A stretch of DNA of 64,000 bases from DAOUKH01 sp964291475. Lineage in GTDB: Bacteria > Chloroflexota > Dehalococcoidia > SHYB01. A model generated the notes under the pieces. That model did not search any database. It was not told the origin of the DNA and saw only the letters and a list, made by a program, of their open reading frames with translations. Below are positions 42,715 to 51,546 of the stretch, piece by piece. The number at the start of each line of letters is the position of its first letter. Positions within the stretch are counted from its first letter, which is position 1. The translations under genes were made by a program, and so were the position numbers. The stretch is from the NCBI GenBank assembly GCA_964291475.2, contig OZ220083.1:620001-684000 (forward strand), read 5' to 3'.

Positions 42715-43926
42715 ATGTCTTCCGCCGTCGACATTCGTACCCTGCTCTCCCCCTCGGCTCTGGGCGGAAGCTCGTCGTGGTCGGCGGCCCCGGGGAGGAC
42801 GACCGCCATCACCTTCGGCGGCGGCCTCCCCGACCCCGAGACCTTCCCCATCGACGACCTCGCCCGCGCCGCCGAGACCGCGCTCCGGGAGGACCAGTGG
42901 GCCCTGCAGTACGGCGGCCTCTACGGCTACGAGGATCTGCGCGGTCTCCTGGCCGAACGGACTCGGGAGACCGACGGCGTCGCCCTCGATATAGAGCAGA
43001 TCGTCCTCACCTCGGGGAGCGCCCACGCGCTGTCCCTGGCCTGCTTCGCATTCCTCGCCCCCCGCGACGTGGTCATCGTCGAGGCGCCGACCTTCGCCGG
43101 CTCCCTGCGCGCCATCCGCTCCTACGGCGCCGATCTCGCCGTCGTCCCCATCGACGAGCACGGCCTCGACGTCGACAATCTCGAAGAACTGCTCGAACGT
43201 CTCCTCGAACGAGAGCGGCGCCCCAAGCTCCTCTACACCATCCCCAACTTCCACAATCCCACCGGCGTCACCATGCCCCTCCGGCGGCGCGAGAAGCTCG
43301 CCGACCTCGCGGCCCGCTACCGGTTCCTCATCGCCGAAGACGACGCCTACGGCGACCTCCGCTACGAGGGCGCGCCCCTCCCCTCGCTCCTCAGCCTCGA
43401 CGAGACGGGTCTGGTCCTGAAGCTGGGATCGTTCAGCAAGATCGCCGCCGCCGGGCTGCGGCTCGGCTGGGCGGCGGGCGACGCCGACGCCATCGCGGCC
43501 CTCACCTCGGTGCGCCACGACATGGGCACCTCCGCCTTCATCGCGCGGACCGTCTACCAGTTCGCCAAGGACCGCCGCCTTGCCAAGCACGTTGAAGGCC
43601 TGATCGAACACTACCGGCGCAAGCGGGACGCCATGCTCGACGCGCTCGACGAGCACTGCGCCGGCTACGCTTCTTGGCGGCGTCCCGAGGGCGGCTTCTT
43701 CGTATGGCTCACCCTGCCGCGCGGCATGACGACGCGAAAGCTGGGCGCGTACGCCGCCGACGAGGGCGTGGGCTTCGTCCCCGGCAGCGCCTTCTACAAT
43801 GCCAACGGCGGCGAGCGCTCGCTGCGCTTGGCCTTCAGCCACCTGCCGATCGAGGACGTCGAGCGCGGGATCGCCGGTCTGGGGCGGGCCCTCCGGCGCT
43901 GCGCCGAGGAATCGCCCGTCCGCTAG
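42715..43926 (+). CDS. PLP-dependent class I/II aminotransferase (MocR/LysN-like)
   Basis: Fold type I aminotransferase of 403 residues. The motifs QYGGLYGYEDLRGLLAERT (about 63-81), LYTIPNFHNPTGVTMP (about 173-188), EDDAYGDLRYEG (about 207-218) and the PLP lysine in LKLGSFSKIAAAGLRLGW (about 236-253) are those of 2-aminoadipate or aromatic aminotransferases and MocR C-terminal domains. It is 10 nt downstream of hisF, so it is cotranscribed and might act as a histidinol-phosphate aminotransferase, but its sequence type argues against assigning that. It ends overlapping the UPF0182 gene tail-to-tail. Confidence 0.88.
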   Translation: MSSAVDIRTLLSPSALGGSSSWSAAPGRTTAITFGGGLPDPETFPIDDLARAAETALREDQWALQYGGLYGYEDLRGLLAERTRETDGVALDIEQIVLTSGSAHALSLACFAFLAPRDVVIVEAPTFAGSLRAIRSYGADLAVVPIDEHGLDVDNLEELLERLLERERRPKLLYTIPNFHNPTGVTMPLRRREKLADLAARYRFLIAEDDAYGDLRYEGAPLPSLLSLDETGLVLKLGSFSKIAAAGLRLGWAAGDADAIAALTSVRHDMGTSAFIARTVYQFAKDRRLAKHVEGLIEHYRRKRDAMLDALDEHCAGYASWRRPEGGFFVWLTLPRGMTTRKLGAYAADEGVGFVPGSAFYNANGGERSLRLAFSHLPIEDVERGIAGLGRALRRCAEESPVR

Positions 43927-46691
43927 CTGCCCTCGTCTCGCAGCTCGCGCAAGTCTTCGAGCAGTTGCTCGATCTGCTCGATAATCCGGCCGAGGTCCGG
44001 GTCCCCTTCCCCGGTCGCCGGTCTCGGCGTCGGCTCGGGCGCCGGAGTCGGCGGCGGCTCATCGACGACGTCGACGCTCCCGCCGATGGGCGTTGGCTGC
44101 GCCAGTCCGAACGCCACCCGCAGGCTCCGTTCCAGCGTCGGCTCCATCACCGGACGCTGGTCGTCGATGGCGACCACCACCCTCTTTAGCTCTGGGAAGT
44201 TCAGCGTCGATGCCTGCAGATAGACCGGCTCGACGTACAGCAGTGACTCCTCCAGCGGGATCACCAACAGGTTGCCGCGTATGATCTGCGATCCCTGCTG
44301 CCCCCACAACGTGAACTGCTGCGAGATGCGCGGGTCGTTGTTGATGCGGGCCTCGACCTGCTGCGGCCCGTCCACCTGCTGGTCTTTGGGGAAGGTGTAC
44401 GCCACGAGCTTCCCGTAGTCCTCTCCGTCGTTCCTCGCCGCAAGCCACGCGATCATGTTTGGCTTGTTCAACGGCGTGAACGGAAGCAGCAGCAGGAACT
44501 CTTCCTCGGCCTCGCCCGGGAGCGGCATCGAGACGTAGTAAGCCTCCATCGGCTGCGGGTTGTCGTAGAAGATCTCCGACGGACGGTCCCACAGGTCTTC
44601 CTTGGTGAAGATGGCGCGGGCGTCCGTCACGTGATAGGTGCGGAACATGAACTCCTGGACGTTGAAGAGCTCTTCGGGGTAGCGGATGTGCGCCCGCAGC
44701 TCCGCCGGCATCTCATCAATCGGCGTGAAGAGGGTGGGGAAAATCCTCGAGTACGTCTGGATGATTGCGTCGTCGGGCTCGATCACGTAGTAGGTGACGT
44801 CGCCGGTATACGCGTCTACCACGACTTTGACGCTGTTCCGGATGTAGTTGAACGCGTCGCCGGTCCGCTGCGAGTAGGGGAAGCGGCCCGTGGTGGTGAA
44901 GGCATCCTGGATCCACCAGAGCTTCCCGTCGACCACCACGAGGTAGGGGTCATCGTCGAACTCGAGGAAGGGTGCGAGGCGGTGTGTCCGGTCCTTGATC
45001 TCCCGGAAGTAGAGGATGCGGCTCTCCGGTGTCAATTCTCCGCTGATCAAGATGTTGAAATCGAGGAAGCGCCACGCGAAGGCGGCCTGCCGCCAGAACG
45101 AGCCGATGCCGACGCCGCCCTCGCCCGCGTATTGCGTGAACGCGGGGGTGTCCTGCTCCGTTGGGTAGTCGAACTCGTCCGTGTTCGTGTTGACCAGGAC
45201 GTACTCGCTCGACCGTTCCCCGTAGTAGATCTCGGGCCGGTCGACCTCGAACACGCCTTGGGGCGGCACGTCCTGCAGGAAGAAGTTCGGGCGTCCTTCC
45301 GCCGTGAAGCTGGTCACGGGGCTCATTGCCACCCCGTAGCCGTGGGTGTACTGGAGCCGCTGCGCTACCCAGCTCTGCGCCTCCGACGGCAGCCGCTCCG
45401 GCGCCAACTCGCGGGCTGCGAGCATCACCTGTTGCGTCCGTCCGTCGATTTCATAGCGGTCGACGTCCACGTCCGCGAAGGTGTAGTACGGACGGAGGAA
45501 CTGGATCTGGTTGTAGGTGTCGCGGAGCGGGCGGTGGTCCCATAGCCGGATGTTGTCCACCGTGGCGCGGTTGTTCAGAAGTTCGTCGGCTTCGATTCCG
45601 CCTTCGACGGCGAACGGCTGCACTTCGATCTCGTTCAGCTGGTACGCCTCGCGCGTCATCGCGATGTTCGACTCGATGTACGGCGTCTCTCGCGCCAACT
45701 CGTTCGGCTGCACCTCGAACCGGTGGTACAGGGCCGGATAGATCATCAAGATCACGATCGAGGCGACCGCCCAGACGCCGAAGCCGATGAAGGGCGCCCG
45801 CGGGTTCTTGAGAAATACGCTGACGACCGCGGCAACGGCCAGCAGCGACGTGAGCGCCATCATGATGCGCAGTGCGGTCAGCTTGGCGCTGGCATCCGTC
45901 GCGTTCGCCCCGAACAGCGTGCCGTCGAGGCCCCGTGACGACAGCACCAACTCATTGATGTCGTACCAGTAGCTCGCCGCGACGTTGCCCGCCAGCAGCC
46001 CCACCAAGATCCCCAGGTGCAGCTTCGCTCCCAGGCTGAAGCGCCACTGAAAACCTTGACTGACGATACTGGCCCCGTAGATCCCCGCCGCGCCGAGGAT
46101 CATCAAGAGAATCACACCCAATGACCAGGTCTGGAAGAAGCGGAGGAACGGCAGCTCGAAGACGTAGAAGGAGGGGTTGTGACTCCAGAGCGGGTCCGCC
46201 AAGGGTGCGCCCATCGAGTCCGTGAACGCCTGGCCCTCGATGAAGAGCAGCATGTTCTCCCACTGGCCGGACGCCGTGAGGCCGAACACCAGCGCGAAGA
46301 GGACCGCCGCGCCCGCTATCCCGATCCGGGTGAACCCCTGTACCAGCACGAGGGTATCCGGCGGCAACACCGACGGCTCCCGGCTCCTGCCCAGCCGCTC
46401 CGCGATCCATGCGTTCGCCAGGAAGAAGATGAGGAACGCCCCTGCCCCGGCGAAGAAGAGCCAGAGCCGGGTGAAGAGCCGCTTGCTGAAGACTTCTCGA
46501 TAGCCGAGAGAGTCGAACCACAGCCAGTCCGTCCAGACGTTCTTCGCAGCGCTCAACGCGATGAAGAGCAGGATGATCGCCAAGATGGCGAATCCCCATA
46601 GGGCGATGCGCCGGAGCGGCAGGTTCTGCGCGCCCCGACCGAACTCTCCGAAGATGTCGACTGGGTCGCGGTCGCCTGGTCGTTGTGCCAT
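43923..46691 (-). CDS. UPF0182 family membrane protein
   Basis: Large conserved membrane protein of 922 residues, function unknown in the family (COG1615). About seven hydrophobic helices occupy residues 30-330. They are followed by a long outside domain containing the family blocks NIAMTREAYQLNEIEVQPF, IRLWDHRPLRDTYNQIQFLRPYY (in part) and QRLQYTHGYGVAMSPV. The C-terminus is a Pro/Glu-rich linker and a coiled-coil-like acidic tail (GRIIEQIEQLLEDLRELRDEGS, in part). Length fits the family. It lies 3 nt beyond the end of argB on the same strand, so it could be cotranscribed with the arginine genes. Confidence 0.92.
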   Translation of the reverse strand: MAQRPGDRDPVDIFGEFGRGAQNLPLRRIALWGFAILAIILLFIALSAAKNVWTDWLWFDSLGYREVFSKRLFTRLWLFFAGAGAFLIFFLANAWIAERLGRSREPSVLPPDTLVLVQGFTRIGIAGAAVLFALVFGLTASGQWENMLLFIEGQAFTDSMGAPLADPLWSHNPSFYVFELPFLRFFQTWSLGVILLMILGAAGIYGASIVSQGFQWRFSLGAKLHLGILVGLLAGNVAASYWYDINELVLSSRGLDGTLFGANATDASAKLTALRIMMALTSLLAVAAVVSVFLKNPRAPFIGFGVWAVASIVILMIYPALYHRFEVQPNELARETPYIESNIAMTREAYQLNEIEVQPFAVEGGIEADELLNNRATVDNIRLWDHRPLRDTYNQIQFLRPYYTFADVDVDRYEIDGRTQQVMLAARELAPERLPSEAQSWVAQRLQYTHGYGVAMSPVTSFTAEGRPNFFLQDVPPQGVFEVDRPEIYYGERSSEYVLVNTNTDEFDYPTEQDTPAFTQYAGEGGVGIGSFWRQAAFAWRFLDFNILISGELTPESRILYFREIKDRTHRLAPFLEFDDDPYLVVVDGKLWWIQDAFTTTGRFPYSQRTGDAFNYIRNSVKVVVDAYTGDVTYYVIEPDDAIIQTYSRIFPTLFTPIDEMPAELRAHIRYPEELFNVQEFMFRTYHVTDARAIFTKEDLWDRPSEIFYDNPQPMEAYYVSMPLPGEAEEEFLLLLPFTPLNKPNMIAWLAARNDGEDYGKLVAYTFPKDQQVDGPQQVEARINNDPRISQQFTLWGQQGSQIIRGNLLVIPLEESLLYVEPVYLQASTLNFPELKRVVVAIDDQRPVMEPTLERSLRVAFGLAQPTPIGGSVDVVDEPPPTPAPEPTPRPATGEGDPDLGRIIEQIEQLLEDLRELRDEGS

Positions 46692-46694
46692 AGG

Positions 46695-47471
46695 TTAGGT
46701 GATCCGCGTTCCGCGGACGTCCCCGCTCACCGCATGCCGCAGTATGCCGGGGCTCCTCCCATCAAGGATAAACGACTCCTCAACCCCATCAAGCGCCCGC
46801 AGGCAGGCTTCCGTCTTGGGGATCATACCGCCCGCGATCACGCCGTCATGGATCAGACCCCGGGCCTCTTCCGCGGTCAGGCCTGGGATCAGCGTCCCGT
46901 CCGCTCCGAGCACGCCCGGCACGTCGGTCAGAAAGATAAACTGGTCCGCGCCCAGCGCCGCACCCACGGCCGCGGCCATCGTATCAGCGTTGATGTTGAG
47001 CAGCGTCCCTGTTGGACCGTTTTCGCCGGCGAGGCACCCGATCGGCGCTACCACAGGGAGGAACCCCCCGCTCAGAAGGCAATCTAAGGGCTCCGGATCT
47101 ATGCGCTCGATCTCGCCGACGAGTCCTAGCGCTTCGTCCTTGACCCTCGCGTAGGCGATCGGTCCGTCGGCGCCGGACAGTCCCACCGCCCGGCCTCCGG
47201 CTGCGTTGATGGCGTCGGTCAGCCGCTTGTTCGACAGCCCCGCCAGCACCGCGATCACGACGTCAATGCTCTCTTCGCTCGTGACCCGCAGCCCGTTGAC
47301 GAAGCGGGTGGGAGTCCCCAACCGGTCGAGCCAGTTCGTGACCGCAGCGCCGCCGCCATGGACGACGATGGGCAGATGCCCTTCACTTTGTAGCCAGGCA
47401 AGATCGGCAATGGTCGTATCGCCCTCGCTCGTGGCGCCCCCGCCGATCTTGATGAGTATTCTTCTGCTCAC
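46695..47471 (-). CDS. argB: acetylglutamate kinase
   Basis: Amino-acid kinase of 258 residues that phosphorylates N-acetylglutamate, the second step of arginine synthesis. RILIKIGGGATSEG at the N-terminus, LPIVVHGGGAAVTNWLDRLG (about 34-53) for substrate binding, and GTLLNINADTMAAAVGAALGAD (about 160-181, in part) are typical. The start is GTG 47471, 24 nt after argJ. The order argJ-argB is common in arginine operons using the acetyl-recycling pathway. LysZ-type kinases are the main alternative, made unlikely by argJ. Confidence 0.92.
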   Translation of the reverse strand: MSRRILIKIGGGATSEGDTTIADLAWLQSEGHLPIVVHGGGAAVTNWLDRLGTPTRFVNGLRVTSEESIDVVIAVLAGLSNKRLTDAINAAGGRAVGLSGADGPIAYARVKDEALGLVGEIERIDPEPLDCLLSGGFLPVVAPIGCLAGENGPTGTLLNINADTMAAAVGAALGADQFIFLTDVPGVLGADGTLIPGLTAEEARGLIHDGVIAGGMIPKTEACLRALDGVEESFILDGRSPGILRHAVSGDVRGTRIT

Positions 47472-47494
47472 GCCTTCACGTGCCGGGAGCCGTC

Positions 47495-48712
47495 CTAGGT
47501 AGTGTACTCGCTGTTGAACCGCACGTATTCTTCCGTCAGATCGCAGCCCCAAGCCGTCGCCGCCGCCTCGCCTACGTTGAGGTCGGCCCGTACCGACACG
47601 ACCTCTTCGCGCATCGTCACCTGGGCCGCCTCTTTGAAGAACGGCACGGGCGCGCCCTGGTCGAACACACAGATTTCGTTCATATACAAGGCGATCTTGG
47701 ACTCGTCGACGAGCGCGCCGCTCCGCCCCAGGGCCATCATCACGCGTCCCCAGTTGGGGTCTCCCCCGTGCACCGCCGCCTTCACAAGGGCCGAGCTCGC
47801 CACCGTCCGCGCCGCCCGCCGGGCGTCCTCATAGGAAGCGGCCCGCTCGACGGTCACTTCGATGAGCTTGGTCGCCCCTTCGCCGTCGCGGGCGATCATC
47901 TTCGCGAGTGGAACGCACACCGCTTCCAGCGCGGCCACGAACTCCGCCGCCCCGGGCGTCCCCGCTTGAATCGGCTCGTTGCCCGCCGCGCCATTGGCCA
48001 GGAGCAACACGCTGTCGTTCGTGCTCGTGTCCGCGTCCACGGTCACCATGTTGAACGACCGGTTGACGGCGTCGCGGAGCGCTTCCTGCAGGAAGCCGGG
48101 CTCCACTGCGGCATCCGTGGTGATGAAGCTGAGGTGCGTCGCCATGTCGGGGTGGATCATTCCCACACCCTTGGCCGCGGCGCCGACGGCGCACCGCTTT
48201 CCTCCGGCCTCGAAAGAGACCGCCGCCTCCTTGGACTTGCTGTCCGTCGTCAGGATCGCGCGGGCGAAGCGATTCCCGCCGTCGCCGGAGGTCTCGACCT
48301 TGTCGACCGCGAGCCGCACCAGCGACATCGGAAGCTCGACGCCGATGATGCCGGTGCTTGCGATAAGGACGTGCTCTTCGGGCATACCCAGTTTCTCAGC
48401 CGCCAACGCCGTGGTCGCCTTCGCGTCGATCAGCCCCTGCGGTCCCACGCACGCGTTGGCGCAGCCGCTATTCGCCACCACCGCCTGGGCCCGCCCGCCC
48501 GCTACGCGCTCTCGCGTGAGCGTCACCGAGGGCGACACGATGGCGCTTTGGGTGAACATGCCCGCGACCGCGCAGGGGCGGTCGGAGACGAGGAGGCCGA
48601 AGTCGAGCTTGTCCTCGCCGTACGTCTTCAGCCCCGCGAACGTCGCCCCCGCGGAGAACCCCTCCGCCGAGGTGACGCCGCCGCCTTCAATCGGCGCGAT
48701 CGTCGACGCCAT
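47495..48712 (-). CDS. argJ: bifunctional ornithine acetyltransferase/N-acetylglutamate synthase
   Basis: ArgJ of 405 residues, which transfers the acetyl group from N-acetylornithine to glutamate and can also use acetyl-CoA. It is made as a precursor and cleaves itself; the cleavage-nucleophile motif is KGVGMIHPDMATHLSFITTD (about 169-188), the Thr after Ala being the new N-terminus. VVANSGCANACVG (about 79-91) and DADTSTNDSVLLLANG (about 215-230) are family blocks. I prefer ATG 48712, with GGAG 8 nt upstream, over the in-frame TTG 48733. A minus-strand TATAGT (48752-48747) is the probable -10. Confidence 0.94.
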   Translation of the reverse strand: MASTIAPIEGGGVTSAEGFSAGATFAGLKTYGEDKLDFGLLVSDRPCAVAGMFTQSAIVSPSVTLTRERVAGGRAQAVVANSGCANACVGPQGLIDAKATTALAAEKLGMPEEHVLIASTGIIGVELPMSLVRLAVDKVETSGDGGNRFARAILTTDSKSKEAAVSFEAGGKRCAVGAAAKGVGMIHPDMATHLSFITTDAAVEPGFLQEALRDAVNRSFNMVTVDADTSTNDSVLLLANGAAGNEPIQAGTPGAAEFVAALEAVCVPLAKMIARDGEGATKLIEVTVERAASYEDARRAARTVASSALVKAAVHGGDPNWGRVMMALGRSGALVDESKIALYMNEICVFDQGAPVPFFKEAAQVTMREEVVSVRADLNVGEAAATAWGCDLTEEYVRFNSEYTT

Positions 48713-48746
48713 GCGCGTCTCCATTCGCTTCAAAAATCGTCTCCAT

Positions 48747-48752
48747 ACTATA
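48747..48752 (-). promoter_or_regulatory. -10 box of argJB
   Basis: TATAGT on the minus strand, 35 nt upstream of the preferred argJ start. No good -35 is visible. Confidence 0.4.
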
Positions 48753-48847
48753 CACCGGCAGGTCTTTACTTCAGGTGAGACACACCCTCACGCTTCCCTG
48801 TTTTTGGGCACACAAAGGCCCCGTATTGGGGACAAGGCGCCTGGTCG

Positions 48848-49423
48848 CTAGGCGATCGCCGCGAGGAAGGTCTCGGACGAGATGACCTTGGAGTGCATGG
48901 GGAGCACCTTGGTCATGAGCACGCGCTGGACCTCCTCGTCGCGGTCGGCGCAGCAGTCCTCGATGACGTATTGGTCGTAGTCGAGGTCGACGCCCCAGCG
49001 CACCGCGGAGAGCACCTGGCCGCTGGTGCTGATGCCGAACATGGCGAGCTGGCCGATGTCGCGAGAGTGCAGGATCAGGTCGAGGCCGGTGCCGGAAAAG
49101 ATGCCGGCGCGCTGGCGGTCGATGACGATGTCGCCGGGCTGGGGGGCAACGTCGGGGTGGACGTTGGTGTCCTCGGTACCGCGTCGGAAGCGCCCGCCGG
49201 CGCGGAAGTTGGTCAGGCTCCAGTTCCGCGGGTGGACGACGGGGTGATCGTCCTCGAACCCGAAGGTGCCGTAGACGATGGTGACGCCGGCGTCGCGCGC
49301 CGCCTTCACTACGGGGACGGCATTGGCGAGCGCCGCCCGGCGCGGCTCGTCGCTGACGATGCCGACGAGGTAGTCCAGCACGAGCAGCGCGGTGTGTTTG
49401 GGATCGATGGTGATGTCGGCCAT
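48848..49423 (-). CDS. isochorismatase-like hydrolase lacking the catalytic Cys
   Basis: Cysteine-hydrolase fold protein of 191 residues. The fold is clear: TALLVLDYLVGIVS at the N-terminus with the first Asp (17), GDIVIDRQRAGIFSGTGLD (about 97-115), and MFGISTSGQVLSAVRWGVDLDY (about 128-149, in part). In amidase members the triad is Asp-Lys-Cys; here the Lys position is Arg 103 and the Cys position (usually TSGC) is Gln 136. ATG 49423 follows AAGGAG. It lies 58 nt downstream of a maleate isomerase-like gene, mirroring the nicotinate nicF-nicE pairing. It may do other chemistry, as Cys-less PhzD does, or be inactive. Confidence 0.84.
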   Translation of the reverse strand: MADITIDPKHTALLVLDYLVGIVSDEPRRAALANAVPVVKAARDAGVTIVYGTFGFEDDHPVVHPRNWSLTNFRAGGRFRRGTEDTNVHPDVAPQPGDIVIDRQRAGIFSGTGLDLILHSRDIGQLAMFGISTSGQVLSAVRWGVDLDYDQYVIEDCCADRDEEVQRVLMTKVLPMHSKVISSETFLAAIA

Positions 49424-49481
49424 GTGGTGGCTCCTTCGGTTTGGAGTGGGCGCTCGAAAGGCTCCCGGGGCCGGTCGCGGA

Positions 49482-50207
49482 CTAGCCTCGGAGGAGCGAC
49501 CCCGGGCCGGAGATCGGGGTGACGCCGAGCCGTTTGAGGCAGGCCCACAGCGTGATTTGGTTCGCTCCGAAGACCGGCTTTCCCAGATCGTCCTCCAGGA
49601 CGTCGAGCACGGGGGATGATAACCAATTGGTGCCGCTGATGAACAGGGCTTCGGCGTCGGGGTGGTCGGCCTTGCGCGCGGCCTCGTAGGCCGACTGCGG
49701 CGGAAGCTCGCCGATGGCGTAGCCGGTCGGGGCGCCGACTGAGTAGTCGTTGACCACGGCAAGGTCGGGCGCGGCCTCAGCGAGGTAGTCGGTCTCGATC
49801 GGCGTGAGGTTTTCGGTATAGGGCGCGGCGATGGCGATGCTCTTGATCTCCAGGGCCTCGATGACTTCGAGGAGGGCGATCGACGTGGTGACGGCGGGAC
49901 AGCCCGCCGCGGCCTCCATCATGGTCACCAGACCCCGGTCGTAGGCCGCGCCGTCGATCATCGAGCCCAACGTGTGGGCGAAGGCGACGACGTCGGGGCG
50001 CACCGGCTTGATGCCCGCGGTGGCGCGTTCGAGGTCGTCGTTGGTCGACTTGAGGACCTCGCGGGTGAGCTCTTTCGGCTCGCCGGTGCGGTACATCCGG
50101 CTGGCGTGAATGGTGACTCCCTCGGGAGCCATCGCGTTGAACTCGATCTCGCAGATCGTGTTCGGCGGCGAGACGACGATGCCGATGCGTCCGCGCCAAC
50201 CGCTCAT
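49482..50207 (-). CDS. maleate isomerase/Asp-Glu racemase family protein lacking both catalytic Cys
   Basis: Protein of 241 residues of the maleate isomerase and arylmalonate decarboxylase family. Recognisable are RIGIVVSPPNTICEIEFNAMAPEGV (about 7-31, in part), VVAFAHTLGSMIDG (about 73-86), AAPYTENLTPIETDYL (about 139-154) and LFISGTNWLSS (about 187-197). Isomerases have Cys in ACTSGS and SCTN; here these positions are His 78 and Gly 192. The active site must therefore differ. Its stop is 58 nt upstream of the isochorismatase-like gene, and its start overlaps the thioesterase gene by 4 nt. Confidence 0.82.
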   Translation of the reverse strand: MSGWRGRIGIVVSPPNTICEIEFNAMAPEGVTIHASRMYRTGEPKELTREVLKSTNDDLERATAGIKPVRPDVVAFAHTLGSMIDGAAYDRGLVTMMEAAAGCPAVTTSIALLEVIEALEIKSIAIAAPYTENLTPIETDYLAEAAPDLAVVNDYSVGAPTGYAIGELPPQSAYEAARKADHPDAEALFISGTNWLSSPVLDVLEDDLGKPVFGANQITLWACLKRLGVTPISGPGSLLRG

Positions 50208-50638
50208 TTCGGCGCGCTTGCTCCGGGGTCTTTCTGGATCAGGAAGGTGTGCAGGCCCTTTGCGACGAGCCGCCCCGACTCCTCATCCGTTACTTCCATG
50301 TCGCCCAGGGCGATCCGCCCGCCTCGGCGGATGATACGCCCCTCGCCGATCAGGGTGTGGCCGGGCAGGCCGGGGCTGAGGTAGTTCACCTTGAGCTCGA
50401 TGGAGGAGAAGACTTCATCGTCCTTGAGGACGGTGAACAGGGCCTGGGCCGAGCAGGCGTCGGCGATCGTGGCCACGATCCCGCCGTGCGCCGTCATGGC
50501 GCTCTGCAGGTGATACTCCTTCACCGGCATGCGCAGGCGGGCGTAGCCTTCTTCGACGTGATCGAACTCGATACCGAGGTGCTGGGAGTATCCCTGCTTG
50601 TCGAAGCGGGCGTGCTGTTCCGTGGGATTCATCGGCAT
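50204..50638 (-). CDS. PaaI-family hotdog thioesterase
   Basis: Acyl-CoA thioesterase of 144 residues with the hotdog fold. YSQHLGIEFDHVEEGYARLRM (about 17-37, in part) starts the domain, and QSAMTAHGGIVATIADAC (about 45-62) holds the HGG motif of PaaI and the catalytic Asp. It overlaps the racemase-like gene by 4 nt and begins 13 nt after the enoyl-CoA hydratase, so these four minus-strand genes form one operon. It could release a free acid from the pathway's CoA ester. Confidence 0.87.
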   Translation of the reverse strand: MPMNPTEQHARFDKQGYSQHLGIEFDHVEEGYARLRMPVKEYHLQSAMTAHGGIVATIADACSAQALFTVLKDDEVFSSIELKVNYLSPGLPGHTLIGEGRIIRRGGRIALGDMEVTDEESGRLVAKGLHTFLIQKDPGASAPK

Positions 50639-50651
50639 GGGAATCGGGCTC

Positions 50652-51443
50652 CTAGTGTTTGATGTCGACGTCGCGGGTCTGGTTCTTCCAGTCGGCCTCG
50701 GTCTCTTCCCAATCGGGGAGGGAGTGACCCGCGATGGCCGTGTCGCGCCCCGTGACCAGCGAGAGGTAGGCGCCCGACTGGGCGAGCCAGACGCGGTTCA
50801 TCATTTCCCGCTGCATCGCCATGATGTCGGGCGGCGTCTCGGCCATCTTGGCGGCGACGGACCAGGCCTCGTCGAGGAGGCGGTCGTTGGGGACGACCCG
50901 GCTGACGATGCCCATGCGCAGCGCATCCTGCGCGTCGACGTTGCGGCGCCCGAGGATGATGTCTTTGGTGATGGCCGGCGAGGTGTAGAGGTTTAGCAGC
51001 GCCCCAACGCCAGGAAGGCTGGGGTAGCCGAACTTGATCTGCGGGTTATAGAACCGTGCATCCTCGCCGGCGATCAGGATGTCGCAGCAGAGCGCGAAGC
51101 CGAAGCCGCCCGCGGCGCACCAGCCGTTGACGGCGGCGACGAGCGGCTGCCGAAGCTGAAGCAGCGCCTCGCAGATGTCGGAGTACTTGCGCCCGCCCGC
51201 GTGCCGGCTGAGCCGGAGCTCCGGCGGCTGCGGGGCCTCGCCCATGTCGTGGCCGGTGCAGAAGCCGCGGCCGCTGGCGGCCAGGATCACGGAGTGGACA
51301 TCCTCGTCGGCGTCGATGTCGGCCAAGGCCTCCAACATCTCGTGGTAGGTGTGCCGGCGAAAGGCGTTGAGCCGCTCGGGCCGGTTGAAGGTGATCGTGG
51401 CGACGTGGTCGCGCTTCTCCACGATCAAATCGACGTAGTGCAT
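50652..51443 (-). CDS. enoyl-CoA hydratase/isomerase family protein
   Basis: Crotonase-fold enzyme of 263 residues. Oxyanion-hole segments are ILAASGRGFCTGHDM (about 53-67) and AVNGWCAAGGFGFALCCDILIAGE (about 103-126, in part). It keeps the helix PSLPGVGALLNLY near 142. It is the first gene of the operon continuing through thioesterase, racemase-like and isochorismatase-like genes. A TATGCT (minus, 51536-51531) is a possible distant -10. Substrate unknown; it is only moderately similar to the copy at 23480. Confidence 0.88.
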   Translation of the reverse strand: MHYVDLIVEKRDHVATITFNRPERLNAFRRHTYHEMLEALADIDADEDVHSVILAASGRGFCTGHDMGEAPQPPELRLSRHAGGRKYSDICEALLQLRQPLVAAVNGWCAAGGFGFALCCDILIAGEDARFYNPQIKFGYPSLPGVGALLNLYTSPAITKDIILGRRNVDAQDALRMGIVSRVVPNDRLLDEAWSVAAKMAETPPDIMAMQREMMNRVWLAQSGAYLSLVTGRDTAIAGHSLPDWEETEADWKNQTRDVDIKH

Positions 51444-51546
51444 AGGGTCCTCACCATGCCTTCACGCTCATGCCTTGGAGCGCCCTCGCCGCTCCGTATG
51501 CCATCATAGAAGGCCCTTCTAGCATACCCCATTCCCGTTTAGCGCC

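Noticed and set aside
43923..43926. Functional importance of the 4-nt convergent overlap between the aminotransferase and UPF0182 genes
   Set aside because: Tail-to-tail overlaps of a few bases (also at 6280-6283 and 62623-62626) are common in compact genomes and need no special explanation.
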